The position numbers and the translations under genes were made by a program. This document shows, piece after piece, positions 24,352 to 34,503 of a stretch of DNA of 45,308 nt. The DNA lies in NCBI RefSeq assembly GCF_000308535.1, contig NZ_BAFW01000385.1:1-45308 (forward strand), written 5' to 3'. How positions within the stretch are numbered: the stretch's first letter is position 1; the number at the start of each line of letters is the position of its first letter. The stretch is from Nocardia cerradoensis NBRC 101014. Its GTDB lineage: Bacteria; Actinomycetota; Actinomycetes; Mycobacteriales; Mycobacteriaceae. The notes beneath the pieces are model-generated. The model did no database searches and was not told the DNA's origin. It saw nothing but the letters and a program-made list of their open reading frames with translations.

Positions 24352-25689
24352 ATGGCGCGACGCCGAGTCCATCTGAATGTGAACATCCTCAACGCCGGAG
24401 TTTTCGGCGGAGCGTGGCGATTTCCCGGCGCCGATCCGGAGGCGAGTTTCGGCCTGGACCACTATGTGCGGATCGCGCGGACGGCGGAGGCCGGGAAGTT
24501 CGACGCGATCTTCCTCGCGGACGGGCCCGCGCTCCGCGACGATATCCGTTTCCGGCCGTTCAACAGCCTGGAACCGTCGGTGATCCTGGCCGCCGTGGCG
24601 GCGGCGACCGAACGGATCGGATTGATCGCGACACTGTCGTCCAGTTACAACGATCCGTACGACGTCGCGCGCCGCTTCGCCACGCTCGACCTGCTCAGCG
24701 GCGGGCGGGCCGGATGGAACGTGGTCACCACGGCCGGCGCCGAATCGGCCCGCAACTTCGGCTACGACGACGAGTTCGACCACACCACGCGGTATCGCCG
24801 GGCGGCCGAATTCGTCGATGTGGTGCGCAAACTGTGGAACAGCTGGGAACCCGGCGCCCTCGTCGGGGACAAAGCGGCCCACCGGTTCGCCGATGTGGAT
24901 CGCATCCACCGGATCGACCACCGCGGTGAATTCTTCGATGTGGCAGGGCCGTTGAACGTCCCGCGCTCTCCGCAGGGCGAGCCGGTGATCGTCCAGGCCG
25001 GTGCCTCGGACGCGGGGCGGGCGCTCGCCGCGACGGTCGGTGAAGTGATCTTCACCGCCGCACAGACGGTGGCCGAAGCGTCCGAGTACCGACGCGATGT
25101 GTCCGCGCGCGCGGCAGCGGCGGGCCGGCCGCCCGGCAGTTTCCTGGTGCTGCCGGGGTTGTCCACGGTGATCGCGGCCACCGAGCGTGAGGCGGCCGAG
25201 CGCCGAGCCCTGCTGGACGAACTGGTGCCCACCGAATACGCGCTGCAACGGCTGGCCGACCAACTCGGTGTGAATCCGGAAGTGCTGCAACCGGATTCGC
25301 CGCTGCCGTTCGACAAGCTGCCCGATTCGCGGGTGGCGGGTGGCTCGCACACCTTCCGCCGTGTGGCCGTCGACCTGGCCCGTCGCGAGAACCTGACCGT
25401 GCGGCAGCTGCTGCGGCATCTCGGCGGCGGACTCGGTCACCGCATCGTGACCGGCACACCGGAGCAGGTCGCCGACACCATCGTCGAGTGGGTGGAGGCC
25501 GGGGTGGCCGACGGATTCAACCTGATGCCCGATGTGCTCCCCGGCGGCCTGGACGACTTCGTGACGGGTGTGGTGCCGATTCTGCAGCGGCGCGGCGTCT
25601 TTCGCACCGAATACAGCGGCAGCACACTGCGCTCGCATCTCGGCTTGCCGATACCGGAACCGATCCGCACCCCGGAGGTGGCGCGATGA
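24352..25689 (+). CDS. NtaA/SnaA/DszA-family FMN-dependent monooxygenase
   Basis: GAAGGAG before the ATG at 24352 gives 445 residues. The N-terminus RRVHLNVNILNAGVFGGAWRFPGADP is almost the same as that of the enzyme at 35775, which marks the two as close paralogues. Family hallmarks are FDAIFLADGPALRDD, SSSYNDPYDVARRFATLDLLSGGRAGWNVVTTAG, HRGEFFDVAGPLNVPRSPQGEPVIVQAGAS, PGLSTVIAATEREA and GTPEQVADTIVEWVEAGVADGFNLMPDVLPGG. It should oxygenate a small sulfur- or nitrogen-containing compound with FMNH2 and O2. It is 52 bp after the LysR gene and overlaps the next monooxygenase by ATGA. Confidence 0.92.
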   Translation: MARRRVHLNVNILNAGVFGGAWRFPGADPEASFGLDHYVRIARTAEAGKFDAIFLADGPALRDDIRFRPFNSLEPSVILAAVAAATERIGLIATLSSSYNDPYDVARRFATLDLLSGGRAGWNVVTTAGAESARNFGYDDEFDHTTRYRRAAEFVDVVRKLWNSWEPGALVGDKAAHRFADVDRIHRIDHRGEFFDVAGPLNVPRSPQGEPVIVQAGASDAGRALAATVGEVIFTAAQTVAEASEYRRDVSARAAAAGRPPGSFLVLPGLSTVIAATEREAAERRALLDELVPTEYALQRLADQLGVNPEVLQPDSPLPFDKLPDSRVAGGSHTFRRVAVDLARRENLTVRQLLRHLGGGLGHRIVTGTPEQVADTIVEWVEAGVADGFNLMPDVLPGGLDDFVTGVVPILQRRGVFRTEYSGSTLRSHLGLPIPEPIRTPEVAR

Positions 25690-27029
25690 CGCGCGAACTA
25701 CATTTCTTCGTCAATGTCGGCAGCTCCGGCTACCACCCCGCGGCCTGGCGTGAAGACGATCTGCCCGCCGACGCCTTCATCCGTTTGTCGCACTATCGCC
25801 GGACGGCCGAGATCGCGGAACGGGGTGCGCTGGACGGGCTGCTGTTCCCGGATATCCCGGTGCAGCAACCGTCGATCGCCCGCGCGCCGGCGGCCACCCT
25901 CGATCCCATTCTGCTCACCTCCGCCCTGGCGGTGAGTACCGAGCGGATCGGCCTGATCCCCACCGCCACGACGACATTGAATCGGCCCTACAACCTGGCG
26001 CGGCGGATCCTGTCGCTGGACCGGATCTCCGGCGGCCGGGCGGGATGGAACGTGGTCACCACGTTCGCCCCGGATGCCGCCCGCAACTTCGGCCTCCACG
26101 ACCTGCCCGAGCGGGAGGAGCGTTACCGGCGTGCCGCCGAATATGTCGACCTCACCCTCCGGCTCTGGGACAGCTGGGAGGACGACGCCGTCATCGGGGA
26201 CCAGGCCGCCGGCAGGTTCGCCGATCCCGCCCGGGTGCACGCGGTGGACCACGACGGTGAGTTCTACCGGGTCGCCGGGCCGCTGAACGTGCCGCGCTCG
26301 CCGCAGGGGCGGCCGGTGCTCGTGCAGGCGGGTGCGTCCGGACCCGGCCGGTCCTTCGCCGCGGCGTGGGCCGAGGCGATCTACACCACCCATCTGAGCC
26401 TGGCCGGGGCGCAGGAGTTCGCCACCGAGATACGCAGCGCCGCAACGGCTTCCGGCCGCGATCCAGATGCCGTCCGGATTCTTCCCGGCCTGATCCCGGT
26501 GCTGGGCTCGACCGAGCGGGAGGCGCAGGCGGCGTTCGATCGGCTGCAGCAGCGGTTGCACCCCGACAGCGATCCGGTGCGATCGCTGGCCGCCTGGCTC
26601 GGACATCCCGACGAGGTGCTCGATCTCGACGCACCGCTGCCGCCACGGTTGCTCACGCTGCCGGAAGGACGGATCGGGCCGCAGGGCTTCTTCTATTCGC
26701 TGACCCGGTACGCCGCCGAAACCGGATATACCGTGCGGCGGTTGCTGACCGAATTCCTCGGCGGGCACCGTGTCGTCGCCGGTACGCCGGACGCGGTCGC
26801 CGACCACATCGAGCACTGGTTCCGCACCGGCGCGGTGGACGGGTTCACCGTCATTCCCGCGGTCTTGCCGGCGTCGCTGGCCGATTTCGTCGATCAGGTG
26901 GTGCCGCTGCTGCGCGCCCGAGGACTGTTCCGGCGCGAATACACCGGCACCACCCTGCGTCACCACCTCGGGCTGGCGGAACCGTCGAATTCCTTCGCAC
27001 CGGCCCTCGCGGCCGCCGACAGAAAGTGA
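25686..27029 (+). CDS. NtaA/SnaA/DszA-family FMN-dependent monooxygenase
   Basis: The ATG at 25686 overlaps the previous stop and yields 447 residues. The beginning, ELHFFVNVGSSGYHPAAWREDD, differs from the NVNILNAG group and resembles the branch with a W-R near residue 20. Conserved blocks are ALDGLLFPDIPVQQPS (in place of FLADGPAL), TTTLNRPYNLARRILSLDRISGGRAGWNVVTTFAP, DGEFYRVAGPLNVPRSPQGRPVLVQAGASGPGR, GTPDAVADHIEHWFRTGAVDGFTVIPA and RRGL-like ARGLFRREYTGTTLRHHLGL. The altered substrate-side loop implies a substrate different from that of its upstream partner. Needs FMNH2 from elsewhere. Confidence 0.9.
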   Translation: MTRELHFFVNVGSSGYHPAAWREDDLPADAFIRLSHYRRTAEIAERGALDGLLFPDIPVQQPSIARAPAATLDPILLTSALAVSTERIGLIPTATTTLNRPYNLARRILSLDRISGGRAGWNVVTTFAPDAARNFGLHDLPEREERYRRAAEYVDLTLRLWDSWEDDAVIGDQAAGRFADPARVHAVDHDGEFYRVAGPLNVPRSPQGRPVLVQAGASGPGRSFAAAWAEAIYTTHLSLAGAQEFATEIRSAATASGRDPDAVRILPGLIPVLGSTEREAQAAFDRLQQRLHPDSDPVRSLAAWLGHPDEVLDLDAPLPPRLLTLPEGRIGPQGFFYSLTRYAAETGYTVRRLLTEFLGGHRVVAGTPDAVADHIEHWFRTGAVDGFTVIPAVLPASLADFVDQVVPLLRARGLFRREYTGTTLRHHLGLAEPSNSFAPALAAADRK

Positions 27030-27040
27030 CAACTCACCGC

Positions 27041-28077
<1,037 letters not shown>

Positions 28078-28081
<4 letters not shown>

Positions 28082-29112
28082 GCCTGTCCGACCTGCGTAC
28101 CCTCGGCCGCACCGGCGTGCGGATCAGCCCGTTCGTCCTGGGCACCATGAACTTCGGGGCGCGCGGCAACACCAGCCACGAGGAATCCGTCGCCCTGATC
28201 CATCGCGCACTCGACGCCGGGATCAACACTATCGACACCGCCGACACCTACTCGCGCGGCGAATCGGAGATCATCGTCGGCAAAGCGCTGGCCGGTCGCC
28301 GTGACCAGGTGATCCTGGCGAGCAAATTTCACAATTCGGTCGACGACGATCCGTCGCATCGGGGTAACTCCCGGCGCTGGATCGTGCGTGCGGTGGAGGA
28401 TTCGCTGCGCCGCCTGGGCACCGATCACCTGGACCTGTATCAGGTGCATCGGCCGGAGTCGATCACCGCGATCGACGAGACCGTGGGTGCGCTCGACGAT
28501 CTGGTGCGCGCGGGCAAGATCCGCTATTACGGCACCTCGGTATTCTCGCCCGCCGAATTGGTCGAGGTGCAGTGGTCGGCCGACCGGCGCCGGTGGCACC
28601 GCGCGGTCAGCGAACAAGTGCCCTACTCGCTGCTGGTCCGGGGCATCGAACGCGAAACCCTGCCGATCGCAAGGAAATACGGCCTCGGCGTCCTCACCTA
28701 CGGTCCGCTGGCCGCCGGCTGGCTGAGCGGTAAGTATCGGATCGGGGCCGACCAGCCGGCATCACACCGGGCCGACCTGATCCCGGGGCGCTTCGATATC
28801 GACGCCCCGGCCAATGCGGCGAAACTCGCCGCCGCCGACGCGCTGGCCCGGTTGGCCGAAGAATCGGGCCTGAGCCTGATCGAGCTGGCGATCGGTTTCG
28901 CGGGTTCACATCCGGACGTCTCGGGCATCATCATCGGCCCCCGCACCGGCGAACATCTGGACACCTACCTGCGCGCCGCCGATGTGGTGCTGGAATCCGA
29001 GGTGCTGGATCGGATCGACGAGATCGTCCCGCCCGGAACGTATTTCCACGAACGCGACACCGGGAAGATCCCCGACGCCCTCGCCGACCCGGCATTGCGC
29101 CGCTCGGCCTGA
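28078..29112 (+). CDS. Aldo/keto reductase (second of a tandem pair)
   Basis: The 344-residue product is a close relative of the preceding AKR. It shows LGRTGVRISPFVLGTMNFGARGN, NTIDTADTYSRGESEIIVGKAL, ILASKFHN, NSRRWIVRAVEDSLRRLGTDHLDLYQVHRP, GKIRYYGTSVFSPAELVE and IIIGPRTGEHLD. All four tetrad residues (Asp, Tyr, Lys, His) are visible. The pair looks like a tandem duplication. It is the last rightward gene of the segment that began at 18030 and is convergent with the enoyl-CoA hydratase, 33 bp away. No clear terminator was seen in that gap. Confidence 0.9.
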
Positions 29113-29145
29113 CACCGCCCGGCCGCCGAGCCGGCGTTTCAGGCG

Positions 29146-29988
29146 CTATCCGGCGGGTTGTGGCGTGGCCGAGCCGGTGCGCTCGATCAACTCCTCCAAC
29201 TCGAGCTCCCCGGCGCGGGTTTGCGCCCCCGCCTCGAGTGCGGCGGAGAACCGTTGCACCGCATCGGTTCCGGTGAAGAGCGGCATGAGCAGCTCGAGCT
29301 CGGCGGCCAGGCCCTCGGTCAACGGCAGCTCGCTCGCGGTCAGCACGGCGCGTTTGGCGGCGGCGACCGCGGCCGGGGGATGACCGGCGATGCGGCGGGC
29401 GAGGTCGTCGACGAAGGCGTCGAGCTCCTCGGCGGGCAGGGCGCGGTCGACCCAGCCGTAGTGTTCGGCGGTGCGCGCATCGTAGAGTTGCGCCCCCAGA
29501 ACGACCTCCAGCGCCCGGGAGCGGCCGATCAGCCGTGGCAGCAGCTGTGTGCCGCCACCACCGGGAAAGATGCCGAGCGCTACCTCGGGCTGGCCGAACC
29601 ACGCGTGATCGAGTGCGGCGTAACGCAAATCGAGTGCGAGCAGGAATTCCGCACCGCCGCCGCGGGCCCGGCCGGTGATCTTCGCGATCGTCGGCTGCGG
29701 CAGGGCGCGGTAGCGTTCGAACAGGGTCGGCCCGGGACCGGCGGCATAGGTTTCGAGCGCTTGCGGATCGGTGACCAGACGCATATCGCCGTGCGCGAGA
29801 AAGAATTCCGGGTTCGCGCTGGCGAAGACGACTACTCGGGTCCCGGGATCGTCGCGCAGTTCGGCGTGCAGCCGGTCGAGGTCGGCTACCAGTGCTTCGT
29901 CGAGCAGATTGACGGGGGGATGGTCGATGGTCACGGTGGTGACGCCGTGGTCGGAGTCGACGGTCAGAGCGGTGAAGTGAGCGGACAT
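29146..29988 (-). CDS. Enoyl-CoA hydratase/isomerase family protein
   Basis: AGGAG precedes the ATG at 29988, giving 280 residues. Crotonase features are TIDHPPVNLLDEALVADLDRL, the oxyanion loop FFLAHGDM (about 63-70, where most members have AG rather than HG) and ARGGGAEFLLALDLR with Glu114. FGQPEVALGIFPGGGGTQLLPRLIG follows, with Glu135. Both glutamates are in place, so hydratase or isomerase activity is likely. It diverges from an HxlR regulator across a 77-bp gap that holds a palindrome and is probably controlled by it. It differs clearly from the hydratase at 4548. Confidence 0.87.
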   Translation of the reverse strand: MSAHFTALTVDSDHGVTTVTIDHPPVNLLDEALVADLDRLHAELRDDPGTRVVVFASANPEFFLAHGDMRLVTDPQALETYAAGPGPTLFERYRALPQPTIAKITGRARGGGAEFLLALDLRYAALDHAWFGQPEVALGIFPGGGGTQLLPRLIGRSRALEVVLGAQLYDARTAEHYGWVDRALPAEELDAFVDDLARRIAGHPPAAVAAAKRAVLTASELPLTEGLAAELELLMPLFTGTDAVQRFSAALEAGAQTRAGELELEELIERTGSATPQPAG

Positions 29989-30000
29989 GACACTCCTGAC

Positions 30001-30013
30001 TTCTATTGTAGAA
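30001..30013. promoter_or_regulatory. Palindrome TTCTA-TTG-TAGAA, candidate HxlR operator
   Basis: A perfect 5-bp inverted repeat with a 3-base centre lies 13 bp before the hydratase start. AGAACTCA occurs twice in the gap, once overlapping the palindrome's right arm and once about 30 bp on. TAGCAT (30053-30058) lies seven bases before the HxlR ATG, with no ribosome site, suggesting a leaderless transcript for that gene. Confidence 0.5.
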
Positions 30014-30065
30014 CTCAGACCCTAGCTGACTTCGCATTCAGAACTCAACCGGTAGCATCACCGGT

Positions 30066-30542
30066 ATGGAATGGGCATCGGTCGGATTGGACAACTGCCC
30101 GGTGGTCCGCGCACTGGAGGTGGTCGGCAGCCGGTGGACGCTGATCGTCCTGCGCGAATTGTTCAACGGCGTCCGGCGTTTCGAAGACATTCAGCAGCAT
30201 CTGGGGGTGTCGACCTCGGTGCTCAGCAAGCGGCTGGCGGACATGGTCGACCAGGGGCTCGCCGAGCGGCAGCCCTACCGTGCGGACGGACGGCGCGAAC
30301 GATACGAGTACCTGCCCACCGCAAAGGCATGGGATCTGTATCCGGTGGTCGTGGGCCTGATGCAATGGGGCGACCGTTATCTCGCGGATCCGGCGGGTCC
30401 GCCGGTGCGGCTGGTCGACGGCCGCACCGGGCGGGAGGTCGTCGCCGCGGTGGTGCCCGCCGACACGCCCGCCTGCGATCCCGCCGATATCGAGGTGATC
30501 GCCGGGGCGTCGATTCGGCGAGTAGCCGGCGGATCGGAGTGA
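30066..30542 (+). CDS. HxlR family transcriptional regulator
   Basis: The 158-residue protein opens WASVGLDNCPVVRALEVVGSRWTLIVLRELFNGVRRFEDIQQHLGVSTSVLSKRLADMVDQGLAER, the HxlR winged-helix domain with its conserved Cys at residue 11 and the SRWTLLILREL-type motif. A C-terminal extension (residues 110-158) follows. HxlR proteins bind DNA as dimers, often sense aldehydes or redox change through that Cys and usually control a divergent gene. Here that gene is the enoyl-CoA hydratase. Its stop is 12 bp before the convergent exporter gene. Confidence 0.9.
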   Translation: MEWASVGLDNCPVVRALEVVGSRWTLIVLRELFNGVRRFEDIQQHLGVSTSVLSKRLADMVDQGLAERQPYRADGRRERYEYLPTAKAWDLYPVVVGLMQWGDRYLADPAGPPVRLVDGRTGREVVAAVVPADTPACDPADIEVIAGASIRRVAGGSE

Positions 30543-30554
30543 GGGTGTCGGCGC

Positions 30555-32357
30555 TCAGCCGATGAGTTCACCGCGGGAACGGTTCGCGGCATCGGGCGCC
30601 CAGGCGGCGTGCAGTCTGGCGTAGCGGCCTCCGGCGGCCGAAAGCTGCTCGTGGGGGCCGTCTTCCACGATCCGGCCCGCGTGGAAGACGAGGATTCGAT
30701 CGGCGATCTCGGCGCTGTGCAGCCGGTGGGCGATGGTGACGGTGGTGCGGCCGGAGGTCAGCTGCACCAAGGCGCGTTGCAGTCGCACATCGGTGGCCGC
30801 GTCGACGCCGCTGGTGGCCTCGTCGAGCACCAGCAGATCCGGATCGGTCAGGGCGGTGCGCGCCAGGGCGACCAGTTGCCGTTCGCCCGCCGACAGCGCT
30901 TCGCCGCGGCGACCCACCACCGTCTGCAGGCCGTCGGGGAGGTGGTCGATCCATTCACGCAGGCCGAGCCGGTCCAGGACGTCGAGCACCGCCTCCCGGG
31001 AGGCGCCGTCGCGCCCGAGCGCGATGTTGTCCTCGATGCTGCGGTCGAACAGGAACGGATCCTGCGGCACGATCGCCACCCGCCGCGCGAGCACCCCGCC
31101 GTCGATGTCACCGGTATCGATATCCCACAGCGCCACCCGCCCGCCCGAGGGCAGCAGCTGACGGGTGATCAGTTTGGCGAACGTGGACTTACCGCAACCG
31201 GTTTCGCCGACAACCGCGACGTGCTCACCCGCCGCGATCCGCAGATTCACCGGACCCAGTGCGAGCCTTCCCGGCACGTAGCCGAATGTCACCCCGGCCA
31301 GTTCGACGGTCGCCGCGCCGGGCGGGAGGGTGGTGTGCCGGGGCGTACGTGAGCTGATCGGAGCGTCCAGAACAGCCGCCACCCGGCGCAGTCCGGCCTC
31401 GGCGTTGCGGGCATCGGCGAGGCTGGTGACCGCGAACTGCATGGGCCGCACGAAGAAGGTGGCCAGGAACAGGAATGCCACGATGTCACCGGCGCTCGCG
31501 TGCAGCGGGCCGATGCCCGCGGCGGTGCCCACCACGATCACCGAGGTGGTGATCAGTCCGCTGGCCCACTCACCGACCGACATGTTGAATCCGACCGGCC
31601 ACAGGGTCTTCCGCTGTGCGGTGAGAACGGCGTCGATGCGCCGCTCGGTGCCCGCGCGCATCCGCTCCTCGATGCCGTAGCCCCGGATGGTGTCGATACC
31701 GAGCAGCAGTTCCAGCAGTCCGGCGTACAGTTCGCCGATCCGCACGCGTACCGCGTCGAAGCGCTGCGACACCAGTCGCTGCAATCGGCGCCCGGCGATC
31801 GGGACGAGCGTGCCGATGATCAGCACCAGCACCGCCAGCGGCCACGAGTACACCGCCATCACGGCCAGAGCCAGCACCATCTGGCAGAGGTTCTGCACCA
31901 GGGTGACGCCGCCCGACTGGGCGTAGACCGTCACCATGTCCAGGTCGTTGGTGACGCGGGCGACCAGGTCACCGCCGGAATCGGTGCCGCGATCGGCGGG
32001 ATCGCGACGCAGTACGCGGGTGAAGGCCGCGGTGCGCAATTCGAACAGGAATCGTTCCACGATCCGGATCAAGCGGCGGTTCACCAGCGAGGAGCTCAGC
32101 ATCGCGGCCAGGACCGCCGCCACGCCGACACCGACCGCCTCGAACACGATATGAGACCGGGCAGCCGGCGTGGTGTCGGCGAGCAGAGCATGGTCGAGCG
32201 CGTATTGGATCGTGACCGGGATGACGATGCGACCGCCGCCGGCGACCACGACCAGCAGCGCGATACCCAGCAGAGCGGTGCGCGGCACGGGTGCGTGGCG
32301 GTCGAGTCGGCGCAGCAGTGCGGGAATCGAATCACGGTGCGGTGCAGCGGAGTTCAT
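30555..32357 (-). CDS. ABC exporter half-transporter, subunit with consensus Walker B
   Basis: I start at the ATG at 32357, which overlaps the stop of the upstream half-transporter; the frame is open far beyond but over another gene. The 600-residue product has a six-helix exporter membrane domain (about 25-320) and a nucleotide-binding domain with Walker A GETGCGKST, Q-loop PQDPFLF, Walker B LLVLDEATSG with catalytic Glu and H-loop AHRLHS. The signature is LSAGERQ instead of LSGGQ. With its partner it forms a heterodimer in which this subunit supplies the intact catalytic Glu and the weakened signature. Substrate unknown: drug, lipid or peptide export is possible. Confidence 0.9.
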   Translation of the reverse strand: MNSAAPHRDSIPALLRRLDRHAPVPRTALLGIALLVVVAGGGRIVIPVTIQYALDHALLADTTPAARSHIVFEAVGVGVAAVLAAMLSSSLVNRRLIRIVERFLFELRTAAFTRVLRRDPADRGTDSGGDLVARVTNDLDMVTVYAQSGGVTLVQNLCQMVLALAVMAVYSWPLAVLVLIIGTLVPIAGRRLQRLVSQRFDAVRVRIGELYAGLLELLLGIDTIRGYGIEERMRAGTERRIDAVLTAQRKTLWPVGFNMSVGEWASGLITTSVIVVGTAAGIGPLHASAGDIVAFLFLATFFVRPMQFAVTSLADARNAEAGLRRVAAVLDAPISSRTPRHTTLPPGAATVELAGVTFGYVPGRLALGPVNLRIAAGEHVAVVGETGCGKSTFAKLITRQLLPSGGRVALWDIDTGDIDGGVLARRVAIVPQDPFLFDRSIEDNIALGRDGASREAVLDVLDRLGLREWIDHLPDGLQTVVGRRGEALSAGERQLVALARTALTDPDLLVLDEATSGVDAATDVRLQRALVQLTSGRTTVTIAHRLHSAEIADRILVFHAGRIVEDGPHEQLSAAGGRYARLHAAWAPDAANRSRGELIG

Positions 32358-34174
32358 CGCAGGGTCTCCGCGGTGTCGTAGGCGCCGAGCAGATCTCGAT
32401 ACCCGGGTACGGTCGCCGCCAGTTCCTCGTGCGGGCCGTGCGCGACGATGCGACCGGCCTCGAGGTAGACGACGGTGTCGGCGAGGGAGATCGTCGCCGC
32501 CCGATGGCCGACCAATACGACGGTGGTGTGCCGGTCCGTTCCCGCGTATTCCGTGCGTAGCCGCTCCACCACGGTGTGCTCGACCAGAGGGTCCAACGCG
32601 GAGGTGGTGTCGTCCAGCAGCAGCAGGCGCGGTCTGCGAAATATCGCCCGGGCCAGAGCGATGCGTTGCCGTTGCCCGCCCGACAGCTGCGCGGACTCGG
32701 ATACCACGGTGTCGAGCCCGCCGGGCAGTGCCGCGACGAAATCGTCGGCGCCGGCCACACGCAGCGCGCGCCGGACCGCGTCGTCGCCGGCGGTCGCGCC
32801 GAGAGTGATGTTGGCCCGCAGCGTGTCGGTGAACAGGAAGGCGTTCTGGGTCACCAGGGCGGTGCGATCGCGCAATGCCGCGGGGCTGAGCTCGCGGGTG
32901 TCGACGCCGTCGACGGCTACCGTGCCCCGGTCGGCTTCCAGCAGATGGGCGATGAGGGCCAGCAGAGTGGTCTTCCCGGAGCCGGTCGGGCCGACGACGG
33001 CGACCAGGCCGCCCGACGGAATCCGCAGCGCGATGTCGTGCACCACCCGCGCCGAGGTGTAGCCGAATTCGGCCGCGGTGAGGTGGACCGCACTTCCGGA
33101 GGCCGGCAAGTCGGGCCGACATCGCCCCTGCGCGGGGCGTTCGGTTTCGGCGGCGGTGGCCGCCAGTTTGTCCTGTCCGGCGACGCCCAGGGGGAGCACC
33201 CCGAGAAAGCGTGCCAGGACGTTCAGCGGGATCGCGGTGGTGATCAGCAGATAGACGACCTCCACGAGCGTTCCGACGCCGAGCTGCCCGGCTTCGATGC
33301 GGCCGACCCCGACAGCGAGAATCACCAGCGCGGCCAGCGGCGGCAGCAGCTCGATCGCCGGTTCGAAGATCGCGTTGGCGCCGCCGACCCGCAAATTCGC
33401 CGCCCGCAGCCGGTCGGCCGATGCCTCGAACCGCGCGATCTCCTGATCGATGATGCCCAGGGTGGCGATGACCTGACGGCCCTCGACCGCCTCGTGTGCC
33501 AGAGCGCTGAGCACGGCGCGCTGGTGCTGGGCCCGCTGTGCGCGCGGCGCCAGCACGCGCTGATAGGTCAGATTCGCGGCCAGGACCAGCGGTATGACGA
33601 TCACGGCGATCACCGCGAGCCAGGCGTCCGCGAGCGCGATATCGACCATCACCAGCGTCAGCATCCCGGTCATACCGACGGCGAACGGGAAGTGCTGCAT
33701 GGGATCCCAGGCCATCTCGGTGTCGGAGACCGCATGCGAGACGAGATATCCGGCCTGATGACGTCGATGCCAGGACACGCCCAGGCGGAGATACTGTGCG
33801 ACCACGGCCTTGCGTGCCGCCGCGGTGGACCCGAACTGGATGTTCCCGGTCGCGACCGTCCGTCCGATGATGGTGACCGCTCGCAGCAGCGAGACCCCGA
33901 GTACGAAGACGGCGCCGACAGCCCCGGCGGCCCACCCGAATCCGTGGTGAGCGAATCCGGCGACCACGATGTGGTCCGTACACCAGCCCACCGCCTTGGC
34001 GCCGAGCACCATGCAGCCGCCGTTGACGATGCTGCAGAAGAAGGCGATCGCCGCCATCCGCGGATGCCGGCGGCAGCCGCGTACCAGGCTCGCCAGCCCG
34101 CGGCGCAGCGTGTTCGCGCCCCGCTCGGTCTCGATCCCCGCCGCGGCCAGGACCGGATTACCCCCCATGCTCAT
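32354..34174 (-). CDS. ABC exporter half-transporter, subunit with degenerate Walker B
   Basis: The 606-residue protein has a six-helix membrane domain (about 38-320) and an ATPase domain with Walker A GPTGSGKTT, Q-loop TQNAFLF, intact signature LSGGQRQR and Walker B LLLLDDTTSALD. Asp replaces the catalytic Glu in Walker B. The altered site pairs with the altered signature (LSAGE) of the partner in one composite site, while the other site is fully canonical. This is the asymmetry known from TM287/288- and BmrCD-type exporters. No good ribosome site precedes the ATG, but a short ORF with a strong one overlaps it. It diverges from the 34504 operon. Confidence 0.9.
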   Translation of the reverse strand: MSMGGNPVLAAAGIETERGANTLRRGLASLVRGCRRHPRMAAIAFFCSIVNGGCMVLGAKAVGWCTDHIVVAGFAHHGFGWAAGAVGAVFVLGVSLLRAVTIIGRTVATGNIQFGSTAAARKAVVAQYLRLGVSWHRRHQAGYLVSHAVSDTEMAWDPMQHFPFAVGMTGMLTLVMVDIALADAWLAVIAVIVIPLVLAANLTYQRVLAPRAQRAQHQRAVLSALAHEAVEGRQVIATLGIIDQEIARFEASADRLRAANLRVGGANAIFEPAIELLPPLAALVILAVGVGRIEAGQLGVGTLVEVVYLLITTAIPLNVLARFLGVLPLGVAGQDKLAATAAETERPAQGRCRPDLPASGSAVHLTAAEFGYTSARVVHDIALRIPSGGLVAVVGPTGSGKTTLLALIAHLLEADRGTVAVDGVDTRELSPAALRDRTALVTQNAFLFTDTLRANITLGATAGDDAVRRALRVAGADDFVAALPGGLDTVVSESAQLSGGQRQRIALARAIFRRPRLLLLDDTTSALDPLVEHTVVERLRTEYAGTDRHTTVVLVGHRAATISLADTVVYLEAGRIVAHGPHEELAATVPGYRDLLGAYDTAETLR

Positions 34175-34215
34175 GAAGCCGACTGCCGGTGCACCGAATC
34201 TGCCACGCGTGCCAC
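34171..34215 (-). CDS. 14-codon leader ORF overlapping the exporter start
   Basis: GAGGAGG (34221-34227) is the strongest ribosome site in the region. It is placed five bases before a GTG at 34215 that opens VARVADSVHRQSAS and TGA. That TGA overlaps the exporter ATG (ATGA). The exporter ATG itself has no ribosome site. Translation of the short ORF would therefore load ribosomes onto the exporter message by coupling. Whether the peptide has any role of its own cannot be told. Confidence 0.4.
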   Translation of the reverse strand: MARVADSVHRQSAS

Positions 34216-34252
34216 CGGCACCTCCTCATCTGTCGATTCGTCCACTGTCGCG

Positions 34253-34279
34253 AAGTTCGTTGTTTATGGCAACGAACTT
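34253..34279. promoter_or_regulatory. 10-bp inverted repeat in the divergent exporter/monooxygenase region
   Basis: AAGTTCGTTG (34253-34262) and CAACGAACTT (34270-34279) are perfect inverted arms around a 7-base AT-rich centre. It lies about 80 bp before the exporter start and 225 bp before the DszC-like gene. The form fits an operator for a dimeric regulator better than a terminator, since it stands upstream of both genes. Confidence 0.6.
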
Positions 34280-34351
34280 GATCGGCGTGATTCCAAAACC
34301 ACCATCGGTGTCGCGGGCCGGGGAGAACAAGACAGTTCCGCTTATCGAATC

Positions 34352-34368
34352 GTTCAGTTCAACTGAAC
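34352..34368. promoter_or_regulatory. Perfect 17-bp palindrome upstream of the DszC-like operon
   Basis: GTTCAGTT-C-AACTGAAC is a perfect palindrome with one central base, about 136 bp before the ATG of the DszC-like gene at 34504. The half CGTTCAGTT recurs at 44417-44425, before the other DszC-like gene, and in both places TTAGG follows at 35 to 37 bp. This may be a shared regulatory site for the two DszC-type transcription units. Confidence 0.55.
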
Positions 34369-34503
34369 GCTCGCGGCGTCAATGATTAGGCAGGGCAAGG
34401 GATTTCAATCATCGTGAGCGCACCCGTCGATTTCGTCCGGCGCGAGTGTTCCACTGTGGCGACCACTCAGGCCGCGGACGATTCCGGCTCCAGGAGGACT
34501 GCC

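Noticed and set aside
32358..33983. Upstream in-frame extension of the exporter subunit ending at 30555
   Set aside because: It overlaps the other half-transporter. The ATGA overlap and MNSAAP start fit a separate 600-residue protein.
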